Assembly (NCBI GenBank): GCA_002344785.1
Contig: DDUL01000007.1
Span: forward strand, 1 to 64,000
From: Bdellovibrionaceae bacterium UBA2339
Lineage (GTDB): Bacteria; Bdellovibrionota; Bdellovibrionia; Bdellovibrionales; JAMPXM01
Length of the DNA stretch: 64,000 bases
Direction: 5' to 3'
A model generated the notes under the pieces. The model had not been told where the DNA came from, did no database searches, and saw nothing but the letters and a program-made list of their open reading frames with translations. A program made the translations under genes and the position numbers. Of this stretch, positions 8,956 through 18,774 are shown piece after piece; within the stretch, counting starts at the first letter, position 1; the number at the start of each line of letters is the position of its first letter.

Positions 8956-9345
8956 TCAGCCTCTGACGGCCAAGACCTCAATTTCAACCTTCGCCGCTTT
9001 CGGCAAAGCCGCCACGGCCACTGTTGATCGCGCTGGCTTATTGTCGCGCATGTGCTTCGCGTAGACTTCATTGACCGACGCAAAGTCGTTCATGTCGGTC
9101 AAAAAGATCGTCGTCTTCACCACGTTCTGCAAAGTGAGATCGGCCGAGCTCAGAACCGCAGAGATGTTTTGCATCACTTTCTCAGCCTGCTCACTCACCG
9201 TCTGCCCCACCATTTGTCCCGTGCCTGCATCCAAGGGAATCTGACCGCTGCAAAAGACCATGCCATTAACTTCCACAGCCTGAGAGTAGGGGCCAATTGG
9301 CGCCGGCGCCTGCTTGGATTCATGAACTTTACGCTGATTTGCCAT
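8956..9345 (-). CDS. ridA: RidA-family enamine/imine deaminase
   Basis: Small cytoplasmic trimeric protein of the RidA/YjgF/UK114 family, which hydrolyses reactive 2-aminoacrylate-type enamines made by PLP enzymes. The 129 residues include the family's PAPIGPYSQA N-terminus, FCSGQIPLD, and the catalytic Arg in PARSTV near the C-terminus. The start at 9345 is set by GAAGGAGG five bases upstream; an earlier in-frame ATG has no such site. Confidence 0.95.
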   Translation of the reverse strand: MANQRKVHESKQAPAPIGPYSQAVEVNGMVFCSGQIPLDAGTGQMVGQTVSEQAEKVMQNISAVLSSADLTLQNVVKTTIFLTDMNDFASVNEVYAKHMRDNKPARSTVAVAALPKAAKVEIEVLAVRG

Positions 9346-9398
9346 AAACGCCTCCTTCAATGAGGACTCGATTAAAGCGGAGCCTCATCCCCAAATGC

Positions 9399-9428
9399 AA
9401 ACGCCCCGTCGACTTCGACGAGGCGTTT
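9399..9428 (-). terminator. Hairpin terminator after the Glt-like operon
   Basis: AAACGCC (9399-9405) pairs with GGCGTTT (9422-9428), and CGTC/GACG continues the stem inside after one mismatch. It lies 27 bases past the last gene of the ten-gene minus-strand operon and before ridA. The T-run is short on both strands, so efficiency is uncertain. Confidence 0.7.
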
Positions 9429-9454
9429 AAATCCACTTTCTCTTTCAACCAATC

Positions 9455-10459
9455 TCAGTAAACGGCCGAAGTGAAATCCACCTCAACCTGAGTCCCCGCC
9501 GGTTGCGGAACCCAGTCAATTTGGTCGCCGAACACCAGCGCGTTTCGTACTGGGTCATACACCCATCCACGAGCCGGGTCGTTCGGGATCACTTGAGATC
9601 CATAGATCACGCTGATGGTGTTCGGATCTGGTGGTCGCGACAAATACATGGTCTTACCCACTCGCTCAGCCAAATCATCACCGATCGCCGCCAACTTTTG
9701 ACCATAGTCCGGATCACAAAGTCCCAGCGTCTTTCCACCTGTGAGCGTAAACCAACGCTCCAGTTGGCGAGGCTCTTCTTCACCTGATCGATCACAGCTA
9801 CGATCCACAGACGGGATATACACGCCATACGTGATGATCTTCTCTTTGTCGCCAGCCTTCATATTCAGGATGTTTGAATAGACCTGGTCGGCCTGAAGAT
9901 TGTCCGACTGATCATCCGTGTCCGTGATGAAGACCGTCACCAAATAGGCATCCGAACGATAAAAGCCTGCATTTCCACCGGTCAAAAGCGGCGGGGTCAA
10001 CGCGGCCATCAAAGGTTCAAAGAACTTCTCTTGTCCCGAACCATCGGTTCCGACCAACAAGTTTTTGGCCAGGTCCTGCATGCCATTGGGCGAGCTCCGT
10101 TGAATGTAAGGAGGCGTACCCACCAATTGACCTCGACCGGGTGTGCGACCAAATGAGTCCATCGACGTCGTGATCACACCAATGTGGTAATCCAAAATTT
10201 GGTTGGACTGAATTCCCGAGGTGAACAACTGAATGTTCTTGGACAAGTTCTGTTGGTGAGTCGACATCGAACCCGAGTCGTCCACAACAAACAAAATGTC
10301 CACACGCGGGTTGAAGGTCACTCGCGTTCCGACGTTTCGAACTCGTTCCTTCTTCACTTCCGGTCGCGGCACGAGCTTTGGCGTCTCGGGGCTACAAGCC
10401 ATCAAGCCGCTCACCATCGCACCGATCAACGCAGCTGAATACGTGAGTCGTTGAAACAT
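9455..10459 (-). CDS. VWA-domain lipoprotein
   Basis: Exported lipoprotein of 334 residues. The signal peptide ends at SGLMAC (Cys22). A von Willebrand factor A domain follows, starting FVVDDSGSMS, with a complete MIDAS motif (DxSxS at residues 60-64) for divalent metal and ligand binding; a second metal-loop Asp cluster lies in FITDTDDQSD. It is the last gene of the Glt-like operon, nine bases after the TPR-like gene and just ahead of the hairpin terminator. A surface or periplasmic adhesion/assembly role within the machine is inferred from domain and position. Confidence 0.85.
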   Translation of the reverse strand: MFQRLTYSAALIGAMVSGLMACSPETPKLVPRPEVKKERVRNVGTRVTFNPRVDILFVVDDSGSMSTHQQNLSKNIQLFTSGIQSNQILDYHIGVITTSMDSFGRTPGRGQLVGTPPYIQRSSPNGMQDLAKNLLVGTDGSGQEKFFEPLMAALTPPLLTGGNAGFYRSDAYLVTVFITDTDDQSDNLQADQVYSNILNMKAGDKEKIITYGVYIPSVDRSCDRSGEEEPRQLERWFTLTGGKTLGLCDPDYGQKLAAIGDDLAERVGKTMYLSRPPDPNTISVIYGSQVIPNDPARGWVYDPVRNALVFGDQIDWVPQPAGTQVEVDFTSAVY

Positions 10460-10468
10460 GGTTTCTCC

Positions 10469-12124
10469 TTACTGCTTCGTCGTCGCGCCAGATCGGCCCG
10501 CCGCCGCACAGCCCTTCTTGATATCCACTTTATAATTCGCGTACTCGTCGAACCAAGTCTCAGACTCAGCTGGGAACCAAACTGTGTCTTTAGCCTGACT
10601 GCCCGTTGTTCCCGACTTCACCGAAGATGTGCCCTTGGTCGCACCAATGACTCGATCTGCAATTGAGATCTGCTGCAGCAACTCAGCTTCCACAATGTGA
10701 AGCTTTTGAAGCATGCCGGTGACCTCAGTGATTTCCTCTTCGGCCAATGCCTTGATTCGCGCATAAGTCGCCGAACGCGCAGCCTGAGCCCGAGCCTCGA
10801 CAGCCTTCTTAAAGTCTTCAAGGCGCGCCTGAAATCCCACTTGCCCTGTGCCGCCTTCAAGTGAACGCGCATACAATGTGCCGGCGATTTGCGCCTCTTT
10901 CTCCAGCGCCTTTTCCGTCATCACGTTCTGCAACAGCACCTGATCGCGCGTCGTGTAGCGAGGCAGCTTGTGCGCATCCGCTCCCAAGTCCGTCAGCTTC
11001 ACCGAACCCGACTTCATCTTCTGAACCGTACGCTTCACCTGCTCGGTATCCGCACGCTCTGTGAGCTCCTTCAATGTCGCAACCCGCGGCTTGAAGCGAT
11101 TGCGGAACGAGTTCAAAGTCTCCACCACCGACGGGTAGTCGCAGACTTTCAACTGCGACAAAGATCGCAGGAAGAACGTCTCAGGACCCACTTCGGCCGC
11201 GAAATTCGGCGCCACCAAAGTTTTGGTGATCGCAATCGAGTTCTGCGGCTCGCCCTTACGGATAAAGGCCCAAGCCATTTCTTCCTGAGCATCAAACCAA
11301 TAGTCCGATTTTTTGCCGATGCGCTGATAGTATTTGATGGCCGCATCCAAAAAACCATTTTGGAAGAGCAATCGAGCCGCCGTCATCGTCATCAGATCTT
11401 CGCTGACGGGATTGTTCGGAGCTTTCATCAAAAGCGCCAAAGCCTTGCCCGCCGTACCGGCGTCTTCGCCTTGCGCCAGAGCAATCACAAGCTGCCAAGA
11501 CAGCCACGCACGCTCGCGCGTGTCGACTTGTGTTTTCTTGATCAACTCACGAACCTGCTCAGCATCAGTGGCCGCATAAACCTGACGTCCGCGCACGCGA
11601 ACTTCAGCGCCAATGCCGAAGACATCCGTCCAACCTTGATGCCACACCGACGGATTGATCGCCGCCCAAACAGGGGCGTTATCCGGCGCCATTTCACGCC
11701 AAGCTTGCTGCAAATAGGAATCGACTTCCTTTGGACGATCAATCATCAGCAGCTGCTCAAGAGCCGTGACCTGAATGCCATTTTTGAACAACACGAACGC
11801 GTTCAACGCCCGGCCCGTCGGGCTCTTCGCGAAGCTCGTGCCCTCAAAGGCCGAAGGCCACTGGTAAAGAGCCTTATCGAACTGATTTTGATCGATGAAG
11901 GAGACGAAGATATTTTGCTCAGCCGAAAGCTTTCCCATCGACTTGAGCAGAGCTCGTCGCATGAGGCTCTCGTCGGCCTTCTGACCTTGGGCTTTCGGCT
12001 GACTGCCGCCTGCACCCAAAATGTCGAGCAATTCATCGTCGGCCTGAGCTCCGCTTGTCGCCAGTGAAGCCACAAGAGCGAGAGCCGAAGCACGGCCGAT
12101 CAACTTGAGATTCGACTTTGTCAT
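10469..12124 (-). CDS. Exported helical-repeat (TPR-like) protein of the Glt-like cluster
   Basis: A 551-residue protein with a cleavable signal peptide (ending near SGAQA) followed by mostly alpha-helical sequence resembling TPR/SEL1 repeats (for example around ARLLFQNGFLDAAIKYYQRIG). The frame is open upstream to 12208, but the ATG at 12124 gives the signal peptide and overlaps the stop of the beta-barrel gene by ATGA. Glt/Nfs machines contain several periplasmic TPR proteins (GltC, GltD and GltE types); I cannot say which this corresponds to. It probably binds other periplasmic components. Confidence 0.75.
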   Translation of the reverse strand: MTKSNLKLIGRASALALVASLATSGAQADDELLDILGAGGSQPKAQGQKADESLMRRALLKSMGKLSAEQNIFVSFIDQNQFDKALYQWPSAFEGTSFAKSPTGRALNAFVLFKNGIQVTALEQLLMIDRPKEVDSYLQQAWREMAPDNAPVWAAINPSVWHQGWTDVFGIGAEVRVRGRQVYAATDAEQVRELIKKTQVDTRERAWLSWQLVIALAQGEDAGTAGKALALLMKAPNNPVSEDLMTMTAARLLFQNGFLDAAIKYYQRIGKKSDYWFDAQEEMAWAFIRKGEPQNSIAITKTLVAPNFAAEVGPETFFLRSLSQLKVCDYPSVVETLNSFRNRFKPRVATLKELTERADTEQVKRTVQKMKSGSVKLTDLGADAHKLPRYTTRDQVLLQNVMTEKALEKEAQIAGTLYARSLEGGTGQVGFQARLEDFKKAVEARAQAARSATYARIKALAEEEITEVTGMLQKLHIVEAELLQQISIADRVIGATKGTSSVKSGTTGSQAKDTVWFPAESETWFDEYANYKVDIKKGCAAAGRSGATTKQ

Positions 12125-12834
12125 AACATGTATCCGATCTGAACACTGCCGACTGTCGTGTTCATCGCCTCTTCGCCTTTGAAGCGCTTGGCATTGTAGC
12201 CCTGCCAACGAAGCTCAAAGCGCGTCGACAAATGCTGAGAGAACCACATGCCGATGCCTCCACCCGCCGTATAGGTGGGTGTCTGGCCCGACTTCAGTTC
12301 AATTGTTCCGCCGCCCGCCAACGCGTAGATATCGAAATGAACCACGCCCAAGTCGTAGAGGTTCATCTTTCCGTACACGGGATACCAATTGATGATGGCG
12401 AGAGCCTGCTGTTTCGGCCAATCGATATCGGGAATCTTAGCTTTTCCCTCAACCGAGGTATCGCTCAACAAGTACTCGCCCTCAGGGCGAAGTGAGTTGA
12501 ATGAATACGCATATCGAAGACCCAAGCTCCACTCCGGCACAAAGTGCCAAGTGAGATTCGCGCCCACGTTCTGTGTCCGATTGTAGGAGTCCCCACCCAA
12601 AACAAAGCCGATTTCAGGAGCGACTTCCAGTCGCGATCGACGGCTGACCACGCGATCCTGCACGATGCGAACCTGCGCGTCGGGATTCAGCGCACGCGCC
12701 TTCTCCAGCAGTACGTCGTTGCCACCGAGCGTATCGAAATCCTTCATAATATCAGCATGAGCCGCAGAGCCGAGCACCATCGCGCCCAACCAAGTGGCGA
12801 GGACTTTTGTTTTTGAGACCAATGTCTTTTTCAT
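12121..12834 (-). CDS. Outer-membrane beta-barrel protein, myxobacterial type
   Basis: A 237-residue protein with a signal peptide ending AAHA, then a short helical segment. A region VRIVQDRVVSRRSRLEVAP follows that resembles the start of the outer-membrane barrel family common in myxobacteria (Q-x-R ... K/RxxRxEl.P). Alternating amphipathic strands with aromatic girdles continue to the end (last residues GYML). In Glt machines, small barrels such as GltA/B anchor the complex in the outer membrane; correspondence is inferred. Its stop overlaps the TPR-like gene. Confidence 0.8.
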   Translation of the reverse strand: MKKTLVSKTKVLATWLGAMVLGSAAHADIMKDFDTLGGNDVLLEKARALNPDAQVRIVQDRVVSRRSRLEVAPEIGFVLGGDSYNRTQNVGANLTWHFVPEWSLGLRYAYSFNSLRPEGEYLLSDTSVEGKAKIPDIDWPKQQALAIINWYPVYGKMNLYDLGVVHFDIYALAGGGTIELKSGQTPTYTAGGGIGMWFSQHLSTRFELRWQGYNAKRFKGEEAMNTTVGSVQIGYML

Positions 12835-12861
12835 GTGATCCTCATTTCCTCAGTCAAAAAA

Positions 12862-14151
12862 TTAGCGCGGAGTAGCCGGAGTCGGAGCTGGCGGTGTCGT
12901 AGGAGTGGAAGCTGGAGTCGGGCTGGGAGAAGCGCCCGGCATCGGAGGCAAAGTGACCGCCAACTTTTTGATCTGCACCTTGCGACGGAATTTCTCCTTG
13001 ATGAACTTGATATCGCCAGGAACCTTCGACTGGTTCAAAACCTCAAACTCAATATCAATCGGCGGCCCACCAGCTGCCGACTCTGTCGGCTTCCACGAGA
13101 TCGTGCAAAGCTGTGCACCATCACGCGACTGATCCGTACAAGATCCAGTTGCAGCGCCCGGGAGAGTGTCCAATCGAGTCACCCAGTTAACCGACAACTT
13201 ACCTTCGCCCTTGGGATCATAAACCGTGAACTGAATGCGGTTTTCCTGATTGGCAAAAGCGTCGATCTGATCCACCCATGAAACTTGGGGGCGCTCGACA
13301 TCAGTTTGAATATCGGCATCGATGTTTCGCGTGCCCGTGCGGCCAAAGCGCGAGATCGCCTGCAATGCGAAGTTGAAGGTTTCACGATGCGCGGTGAACT
13401 CGCGACCGCGAAGGTCCATAATCATATTAAAAGTCCACTTCGACTTGTCGGCCGTGTCCTGAACGGGGTTCGGCTCGGATGTCGTGGGCTCTTTCATATA
13501 GATCAAACCGGCGATGTCGCTCACCCCACGCTTGTTGGTCACAGCCAACAATCGCGGACGAAGCCCTTCAAGGTCCATAGCGTCCGCATCGCGAACCACA
13601 ACCTTGAACGGACGAATTTCTCGCTCACGTGTCGCCACGCGCTTGAGATCGTCAACTTCCACGATTTGCGGATCGTTTTCACCACGCGTGACATACAGAA
13701 GGACCGACTTCGTCGTTCCGATGATCGGCGCCGACTTTGTCGTCAAGCGCACGACCAAACGCTTCGGAGCGCCGTAGTCTTGGCCAGTCGTTTCACGCGG
13801 CGGATTCCATTTGAAGACGCCCGTTGCCGCATCAAAGCTCGCGTTCGGGAAGTCGCGCATGTTGTCGATCGAAAGATCGAAGTCGGTGTTGGGAATCAAC
13901 ACTCGACCGTTGACGGTGAACTCGGACTCAACACCTTCTTTGAAAGTGTAAAAATCCAAAGTGTCGATGCGCAAAGCATCCGCCGCGACCGGCTTGGCCG
14001 CTGGGGGCTCGCGATCTTCCTCAGGAGGAACGCCGTTACGAATGCTTTCCGGCTTATCCGCAAACGGATCCTGCTTCGAACAACCCGAAGCCACCGCCAG
14101 CGTTGCCGCCAACATCATCATCGACCATCGGCTCAAATTCTTGGTCGTCAT
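12862..14151 (-). CDS. Lipoprotein with Ig-like repeats and Pro/Thr tail
   Basis: A 429-residue lipoprotein. The signal ends AVASGC (Cys24). An acidic/proline-rich linker is followed by repeats with an Ig/cadherin-like look: the stretch FDAATGVFKWNPP is typical of putative-Ig domains, and LLYVTRGENDPQI suggests a second unit. The last 30 residues are a low-complexity Pro/Thr/Ala/Ser tail. It sits 13 bases after the TonB-like gene in the operon. It probably spans the periplasm or is surface exposed, and no enzymatic motif is visible. Confidence 0.75.
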   Translation of the reverse strand: MTTKNLSRWSMMMLAATLAVASGCSKQDPFADKPESIRNGVPPEEDREPPAAKPVAADALRIDTLDFYTFKEGVESEFTVNGRVLIPNTDFDLSIDNMRDFPNASFDAATGVFKWNPPRETTGQDYGAPKRLVVRLTTKSAPIIGTTKSVLLYVTRGENDPQIVEVDDLKRVATREREIRPFKVVVRDADAMDLEGLRPRLLAVTNKRGVSDIAGLIYMKEPTTSEPNPVQDTADKSKWTFNMIMDLRGREFTAHRETFNFALQAISRFGRTGTRNIDADIQTDVERPQVSWVDQIDAFANQENRIQFTVYDPKGEGKLSVNWVTRLDTLPGAATGSCTDQSRDGAQLCTISWKPTESAAGGPPIDIEFEVLNQSKVPGDIKFIKEKFRRKVQIKKLAVTLPPMPGASPSPTPASTPTTPPAPTPATPR

Positions 14152-14164
14152 TGTGCGCCTCCCC

Positions 14165-15313
14165 TTAGCCCTGGCCAGTTCGTCGCAAGACGAACGGATA
14201 AGAAACTTTCACGTCAGATCCACCCGCGGGCAGCGGGAACTTCCACGTGCGGAGTCGCAACAAGATGCAATCCTCCACGAGTTTCGAATTCAAAGTTGTC
14301 GAGTCCACGAGAGCTGTCTTCACAGCTCCGTTTCCACCAATCACAAATTTCACCGCCACGCGACCTGCAAGCGCCGGATCTCCCTGCAGACCTTGCTCGT
14401 AGCAGAATCGAATCTGACCCAAGTTACGATTGATCACATCGGCAATCAGCGAACTGTCCAGGCCGCCGCCTTCAATAGCTTCCGCGCCCAAAGGAATCGG
14501 CGATACACCCGCCGAGCCAACGAGCGAGAGCTTTCCGTAACCCGCCTGACCACCGCCCTTACCTTTGGTGCCGTAGCCTCCGCCACCCGCCATGTTGCCG
14601 CCAGCTCCCAAGGGGGCTGCGACCAAACCTTTGGCGTAAATCGAAGACTGCACACCACCAGATCCGGCGTTTCCACCAAGGCCCGGGCCTGCTGTCGTGT
14701 TCACCGCGCCCAAATTGACGCCGCCTTTTTGCGAACCATTTTTGAGGCTACCAAAAACCGCCAAGGCGCCCATGCGTTTGATCGATGCCGTCTTTTGCGT
14801 GGGCTTCACCGTCGTGGGAGTCTCAGTCGTCGCAACATTCGCCTGCGGACGCGTGACCTGCGGCTTCACCTTGATTTCCTTCACGATCTGTACGACCTGC
14901 TGCTTAAGCTGCTCCTCAAGCTGCTGATTCTCCATGGGTCGAGTCAGCACGATCGACATGAAGATCAACGCGCCCACAACCACAGCCCCAGTCACCTTGC
15001 GGAATTCGTTCGGTGACATCGACGAAGGAACTTCGTTCTTCAAAATCGCGACAGGTGCTTCTTCGATCGCTCGAATCACACCGATGCCGGGAACCGGGAC
15101 GGGTTGCACAAGCTGAGAGCGCTCAAGCGTCAGCAGTTTGTCGTAGCCCACCTTCTCGCGATCAAGACGCTCCATCGACGGCGTCAGTTCCAATCGCTTG
15201 GTATCGTTACGACGAATGAGGTGCGCCGTAGAGCCCTGCGACTCTGGCCACGCCATAGTTCGCACCGTCACGCCTTCCTGGTTTTCAATCGCAATACGAG
15301 TTGCTTGAGTCAT
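14165..15313 (-). CDS. TonB-like protein with AgmX/PglI C-terminal domain
   Basis: Energy-transducing component of 382 residues. The N-terminal 100 residues are cytoplasmic, one membrane helix spans about 107-124, a charged helical stretch (about 128-150) follows, then a glycine-rich linker (about 215-275). The C-terminal domain (about 285-380) matches the AgmX/PglI TonB-like type: NRNLGQIRFCYEQGL, then VKFVIGGNGAVK, and RTWKFPLP. In Myxococcus, GltG/GltJ proteins of this kind couple the inner-membrane motor to periplasmic and outer-membrane parts. It lies in the same transcript as an ExbB/ExbD motor. Confidence 0.85.
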   Translation of the reverse strand: MTQATRIAIENQEGVTVRTMAWPESQGSTAHLIRRNDTKRLELTPSMERLDREKVGYDKLLTLERSQLVQPVPVPGIGVIRAIEEAPVAILKNEVPSSMSPNEFRKVTGAVVVGALIFMSIVLTRPMENQQLEEQLKQQVVQIVKEIKVKPQVTRPQANVATTETPTTVKPTQKTASIKRMGALAVFGSLKNGSQKGGVNLGAVNTTAGPGLGGNAGSGGVQSSIYAKGLVAAPLGAGGNMAGGGGYGTKGKGGGQAGYGKLSLVGSAGVSPIPLGAEAIEGGGLDSSLIADVINRNLGQIRFCYEQGLQGDPALAGRVAVKFVIGGNGAVKTALVDSTTLNSKLVEDCILLRLRTWKFPLPAGGSDVKVSYPFVLRRTGQG

Positions 15314-15330
15314 ATTTGCTCCGTTCCCGT

Positions 15331-15636
15331 TCAGTGCCGCGCCGTCGATTTTTTAACTCGATCCTTGAAATCCGTGCGCACGCCAAGAAGTGCATCAAGA
15401 ACTTTGTCGTCTTCGACTGTCGTGACCGCCTCATCTGCGAAATGATACTTACCTTGGACCAAGACGTCGTCGAAGCTCACGTCTGTGGTCTTCTTCTTCT
15501 TGGCATCGGCCTTTGGCGCCTCTTTAGATGCGCCCGCAGAGGTCTGAGCCATGGCGGACATCCCAACGGTTGCGCCGAGAATCAGAAGCAACGCAGCCAT
15601 CATGAGTCTCGCAATGGCAATTCCTGGATTCAGCAT
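15331..15636 (-). CDS. Small exported protein of the Glt-like operon
   Basis: About 101 residues with a hydrophobic signal sequence ending near SAMAQ, then an Ala/Lys-rich linker (KADAKKKK) and a short conserved-looking acidic domain (VSFDDVLVQGKYHFADEAV). The frame continues upstream inside the preceding gene, but the ATG at 15636 with GAGGATAGG upstream gives the signal peptide. I do not recognise the family. Being wedged between the large TPR gene and the TonB-like gene suggests a periplasmic subunit. Confidence 0.65.
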   Translation of the reverse strand: MLNPGIAIARLMMAALLLILGATVGMSAMAQTSAGASKEAPKADAKKKKTTDVSFDDVLVQGKYHFADEAVTTVEDDKVLDALLGVRTDFKDRVKKSTARH

Positions 15637-15646
15637 CGTCCTATCC

Positions 15647-18600
15647 TCACTTCTTCCCGGCCGGAGCCGGTCCCGACGAAGTCGGGGAATTGTTGAGATT
15701 CGCCAATCGCCCTTCGAGATACGAAACCATAGAGACTCGGCCAGCTTGACGTTCAAGCTGCAACAACGTCTCCAGACGCTCTCGGCTCATCGGACTCTCG
15801 CGAACAGCCTGGCGCGCCGTCTCGAGGGCCGCGAGGTTCGGTTTGAGCTCGGTTTTAGCCTCGGGTCGATCGGCCAAGGCCACGAGATTGGCTTTGACAC
15901 TTTCAGGTGCCACGGCCGCCAAAACCTGGATTTCCTTCACGACCAGCGCCCGAAGCGCCCCTGTTGAGCCCACCAACGAGTCTTCAAGTGCTTTGATCGC
16001 ACCTTTGTTGGCCCAGAACTCGTCCACCTTCTTTTTCACGTCTTGAGCTTTGATCTGATAGGGCGCTGCCTGTTGGGACAAAAGCGCCAAGTACTGTTGC
16101 TCATCTTCGCCTTCGAGGCCGGCCGGAACCGGCAATGACAAAATCTCGCCATAGAAGCGTTCCGATTCGCGAGCCAACAGATCCAGCGTCACGAGCTGCG
16201 CCGACCAATCGCCCGACTCCACAGCTCGCTGCGCGAGCTTCTCGAGCTTCTCGATCATCGCAATGCGCGCCTTCAACGTGGCCGCCAACTTTTTCTGATT
16301 GCTGCCATCGACGGCATGTGCGCCGATTTGCTTGGCCTGAGTTTCAGTGTCCTGCAAAATCACAATGCGCGAGAGCAATCGACCTGCCGGCGTTCCTACA
16401 ACACCTTTTACAGCCAACTGCTGACCCGCATAGGTCGCGGAATTCGGCATGCGCGCCGCGATCTCAAGCGCCAGCTGCGCATAGACATCGGGCTTCTTCA
16501 AAAGCGTGTTCTTCTGACGTTCGAGCTCTTTCGCCGGCTCCTTCGATTCGCGCACAAGCTGCGTGGCGATCGTGAGGGCTCGCTCTTCATCCTTCGACAC
16601 ACCCATGTACTTGGCCAAATAGGGTTTTGAATCGCGGTTGGCGAGATCCGCATACATCGCGAGCTTCAACAAACGTGCGTCTTCCGGAACGTCTTTGTTA
16701 GCTTGCAACTTCTCCGTCGCACCCAATGCGCCATCGAAATCCAAGATCAGCTCGGAGAGCCAAGCTTTGCGTGAGAGCGCGTATTGAACGTCCTCAACGG
16801 CGACTCCCGGCATCTTGATCAATTGATCAGCGGCATCGCGAGCCTCGGCAAAGCGCTGCGACTTCTCAGCCAAAATCAAACGATTGCGGTAGTAAGCGAT
16901 TTTATCTTCAGGAGTCGACGTGCTCAGCTCAAAACGCGTGAGAACCTGCCAAGCTCGATCAAGATCCGGCTTTTCACCCTGAGCCAACGCCACGGATTGC
17001 GTGAGCACCGACTTTCGCGCCACGCGCGCATAATCGGAGGCCTCTTTGGGGAACAGCTGTGCGAAGTCCTTCGCCCATTTTTCAATGCGAACATCATCTT
17101 TCAACAAGACCAGCGCATCCAAGGCCAAATCCGCGGCCTGGTGGCGAACCTTGAGTGCATCCGGCGATTTCGCATTCGTCATGAAGGCGATGTTGCGCAT
17201 TTGCTCAGCCGCCGCCGCATAGTCGCTCTTCTCATAGGCGATATTCGCCTTTTGATAGAGAACTTCGATCTCACGCTTCTTGTCGACAGAAAGCTGCAAA
17301 TAGCTGTCGTAAGCCGAAAGCAAGAGGCTCTGATCCTTGGCCAATTCTCCGGTCTCGATCGCACCCAAAAGTGCGGACTCTAAACCTTCTGTCGCTTGTT
17401 TCTTAGCTTCTGCGGTCGAGGCCGCTGCCAACTGCGTCTTATAAAGCTGCGCGCCTCGGCCAAAGGCCTCGACAGACGCCGCGAACTCTTTCTTTTCACG
17501 GAGAGCTTGTGCAGCCCACACCGACATGTCCGCTTCACTGAAGATTCGCAGATAGGTCTTGTAAGCCGAGATCAGCTCATCACTGGGCGCCTTCTTCTCT
17601 TCACGGTTCCAATCCAAAACAAGTTTACGCAAGCGAGCCTTCAACTCTTTGGCTTCGTCGTCTTGCGCCGGGCCTACAGCCGAAGGCCATAGATTCATCG
17701 CCAGATCAAACTCCTGACCGGCGGCTTTGGGATTCTTCTGCTCCATTTCCAACTGAGCAATGCGAATATGTCCTTCAACTTTCGCGCGCGGCTTAGCCTG
17801 CCGCTCCTGCGAGAATCTCCAAAGCATGAGAGCATTCGACTTTTGCCCCAAGCGTTCAGCTTCGTTGGCCAAGTACACGATGTTGGCGAGCTTCGCCGAA
17901 TCCGGAGACAGCTCAAACAACATGTTCGCGTCGGCCATGCTGAGATTACGTCGAGCCAAGAAGGTCGCAAGATCGCGCGAAACTTCTTCTTGGAACTGAC
18001 GATCCACCTGCACCACGCCGGCCGCCGCAGATCGCGACGACAATTCGGGAGACTTCAAAATGGACTGAGCACCGGCAATCGCCTTCTCAAGCTCGCCCAT
18101 GTTGAAATCGCACCACGCGAGTCGATAGGCCGCGAGTCCCTTGGCGTTCGCCGCGGGATTCGCCAAAACCGCCTGATAATGCTTCTTAGCGGTTGCATGG
18201 TCCCGACGTTTAAACGCCATCTCCGCAAGCGACAAGTTCGCCTCGGCAACCGCCGCAGGAACCTTATTCTCGCGAATGACTTGCTCGTAAGTCGCCGTGG
18301 CTTGGCGCTCTTGACCGGTCAGCTGATAGAGATGACCAACTTGGGGTAGTACCTTTGCGATCTGTTGTTCAGAGAGCTTAGGCAGAACTTCTTGATAGTA
18401 GCGAATCGCTTTAACGCGATCGTCTTTTCCCGCTTCACAAACCGTGCAGCCCTTTTCCAGTTCCTCCATTGCGGCGACACGAGCTCGCTCGGCATGAAGG
18501 TCCGCAAGACGAAGCGTCAATGCTGTGCGAGCTTGATCGGCCGGAGGAAGGCTTGAATAAACCTGTGTGAGCTTTTGAATGAGCAAGTCGCGAGTTTGTT

Positions 18601-18718
18601 TGTCGGCCGAGTTGGCCAAAGCCGACGTCGAAACGTTTGCGGCAAGGCCCATGAGCCCTGCCAACACGAACGTCGATACGCCAGCGGACAATGTCTTTTT
18701 CATTCCATCTCGATTCAT
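15647..18718 (-). CDS. Large periplasmic TPR-repeat protein
   Basis: A 1023-residue exported protein with a signal peptide (cleavage near SALA) and TPR-type helical hairpins along almost its whole length. The clearest units are KAIRYYQEVLPKL, LSLAEMAFKRRDHATAKKHY and YRLAWCDFNMGELEKAI. A CTVC pair near residue 90 may form a disulfide. I prefer the ATG at 18718 over the preceding TTG because AAGGGGAAG sits a few bases upstream. Size and repeat content recall the large TPR scaffold proteins of Glt machines (AgmU/GltD or AgmK/GltI types); the exact match is not claimed. Confidence 0.8.
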   Translation of the reverse strand: MNRDGMKKTLSAGVSTFVLAGLMGLAANVSTSALANSADKQTRDLLIQKLTQVYSSLPPADQARTALTLRLADLHAERARVAAMEELEKGCTVCEAGKDDRVKAIRYYQEVLPKLSEQQIAKVLPQVGHLYQLTGQERQATATYEQVIRENKVPAAVAEANLSLAEMAFKRRDHATAKKHYQAVLANPAANAKGLAAYRLAWCDFNMGELEKAIAGAQSILKSPELSSRSAAAGVVQVDRQFQEEVSRDLATFLARRNLSMADANMLFELSPDSAKLANIVYLANEAERLGQKSNALMLWRFSQERQAKPRAKVEGHIRIAQLEMEQKNPKAAGQEFDLAMNLWPSAVGPAQDDEAKELKARLRKLVLDWNREEKKAPSDELISAYKTYLRIFSEADMSVWAAQALREKKEFAASVEAFGRGAQLYKTQLAAASTAEAKKQATEGLESALLGAIETGELAKDQSLLLSAYDSYLQLSVDKKREIEVLYQKANIAYEKSDYAAAAEQMRNIAFMTNAKSPDALKVRHQAADLALDALVLLKDDVRIEKWAKDFAQLFPKEASDYARVARKSVLTQSVALAQGEKPDLDRAWQVLTRFELSTSTPEDKIAYYRNRLILAEKSQRFAEARDAADQLIKMPGVAVEDVQYALSRKAWLSELILDFDGALGATEKLQANKDVPEDARLLKLAMYADLANRDSKPYLAKYMGVSKDEERALTIATQLVRESKEPAKELERQKNTLLKKPDVYAQLALEIAARMPNSATYAGQQLAVKGVVGTPAGRLLSRIVILQDTETQAKQIGAHAVDGSNQKKLAATLKARIAMIEKLEKLAQRAVESGDWSAQLVTLDLLARESERFYGEILSLPVPAGLEGEDEQQYLALLSQQAAPYQIKAQDVKKKVDEFWANKGAIKALEDSLVGSTGALRALVVKEIQVLAAVAPESVKANLVALADRPEAKTELKPNLAALETARQAVRESPMSRERLETLLQLERQAGRVSMVSYLEGRLANLNNSPTSSGPAPAGKK

Positions 18719-18774
18719 CAACTTCCCCTTCGATTTCCCAATCCAGGCCCCAAAATCCTTAGGTTCACGAATTC

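Noticed and set aside
10889..14433. Long open frames on the plus strand (up to 392 codons) opposite the Glt-like operon
   Set aside because: Arg/His-rich antisense translations of real genes with signal peptides, domains and overlaps on the minus strand.
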